This document shows positions 63,630 through 64,000 of a stretch of 64,000 bases of DNA, in pieces; position 1 is the stretch's first letter, and the number at the start of each line of letters is the position of its first letter. The translations under genes and the position numbers were made by a program. Source of the stretch: Prorocentrum cordatum (lineage: Eukaryota > Sar > Dinophyceae > Prorocentrales > Prorocentraceae); NCBI GenBank assembly GCA_963575745.1, contig CAUYUJ010001484.1, positions 16,001-80,000 of the forward strand, read 5' to 3'. Under the pieces are notes generated by a model that did no database searches, had not been told where the DNA came from, and saw only the letters and a list, made by a program, of their open reading frames with translations.

Positions 63630-64000
63630 GCTGTCCCCTGAGACCCTGGCGTCTCGAGTGCTTCGACCCTGGCGTTTGCGCCCATGTTCGGGCCGAGGGG
63701 CCCTCGCAGATCGACCCGCGGCTCGAAAAAAGGGCGCAAAAAACATGGGCTCAAAGGGAACTTAGGACACACAAATCAATACACACGAATAAAAACAGTC
63801 CCCATATTTTCCCATATTTTCTGGGTTTTCGTCTTCCCCCCCAATTCCCATGTTTTCCCATATTTTCGTGGGAATCGAGAATTAATTGTGTCTGTGTGTT
63901 TTTTTCCCTCCTGAGGGCTCTAGGGCTCTGGGCGTGGTATTCTCTACGGTGCTGCAGTTCTTTCGCCACGTCGGCACTCGGGGGATGTCGTGGCTTTCCG
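63630..64000. other. Gene-free window end
   Basis: Contains CCCATATTTTCCCATATTTT near 63801 and again at 63848-63866. No gene seen. Confidence 0.4.

Overview
The window looks like nuclear DNA of a eukaryote, most likely a core dinoflagellate. It is very GC-rich with local AT-rich islands. Plant/alveolate-type heptamer telomere-like tracts (TTTAGGG) occur inside it. Coding exons are sparse and mostly on the minus strand. There are two degenerate retroelements of kinds I associate with dinoflagellate genomes: a LINE with endonuclease and FADD-type RT, and an RT/RNase H element with a YVDN active site. Ankyrin and WW coding pieces sit among simple repeats, and there is a canonical U6 snRNA gene. 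No bacterial operon, phage or CRISPR logic is present, and the species cannot be named from this sequence.

Layout. 1-6.5 kb: a minus-strand group of three small genes (367, 122 and 287 aa); the third lies in a 2-kb unit that recurs at 24.25-26.26 kb. 6.5-19 kb: mostly non-coding, with a fold-back element (8.95-10.34 kb) and a third, diverged and probably intron-split relative of the 287-aa protein (12.25-13.1 kb). 19-24 kb: an RGG/acidic ORF, a 7-bp telomere-like array, and an intact intronless 1211-codon ORF. 24.25-26.26 kb: the second 2-kb unit, which abuts the truncated 3' end of the RT/RNase H pseudogene (26.27-29.0 kb). 29.2-30.35 kb: a 1.1-kb (ACAT)n array. 31-33 kb: triplet repeats and an ankyrin fragment. 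33.2-34.1 kb: tandem repeats. 34.1-41.8 kb: a broken LINE with a 78-bp minisatellite between its ORF1 and endonuclease regions, flanked by a 61-bp direct repeat. 42-50 kb: ankyrin-coding fragments interspersed with (GAG/CTC)n tracts and several families of short elements with inverted ends, including a 640-bp inverted duplication. 51.8 kb: U6 snRNA. 52.7-58.5 kb: satellites and microsatellites (90-bp, 80-bp, 11-bp and triplet units). 59.1-62.05 kb: a WW plus ankyrin protein exon. 62.2-64 kb: fold-back elements.

How the parts relate. No metabolic or defence pathway is encoded. The content is best read as repeat-rich dinoflagellate chromatin in which a few families multiply: the Cys/His '287-aa' family (three members), ankyrin exons, and three or more short dispersed families whose ends resemble MITEs or introners. 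Coordinates for repeat boundaries and exon ends were judged by eye and may be off by tens of bases.
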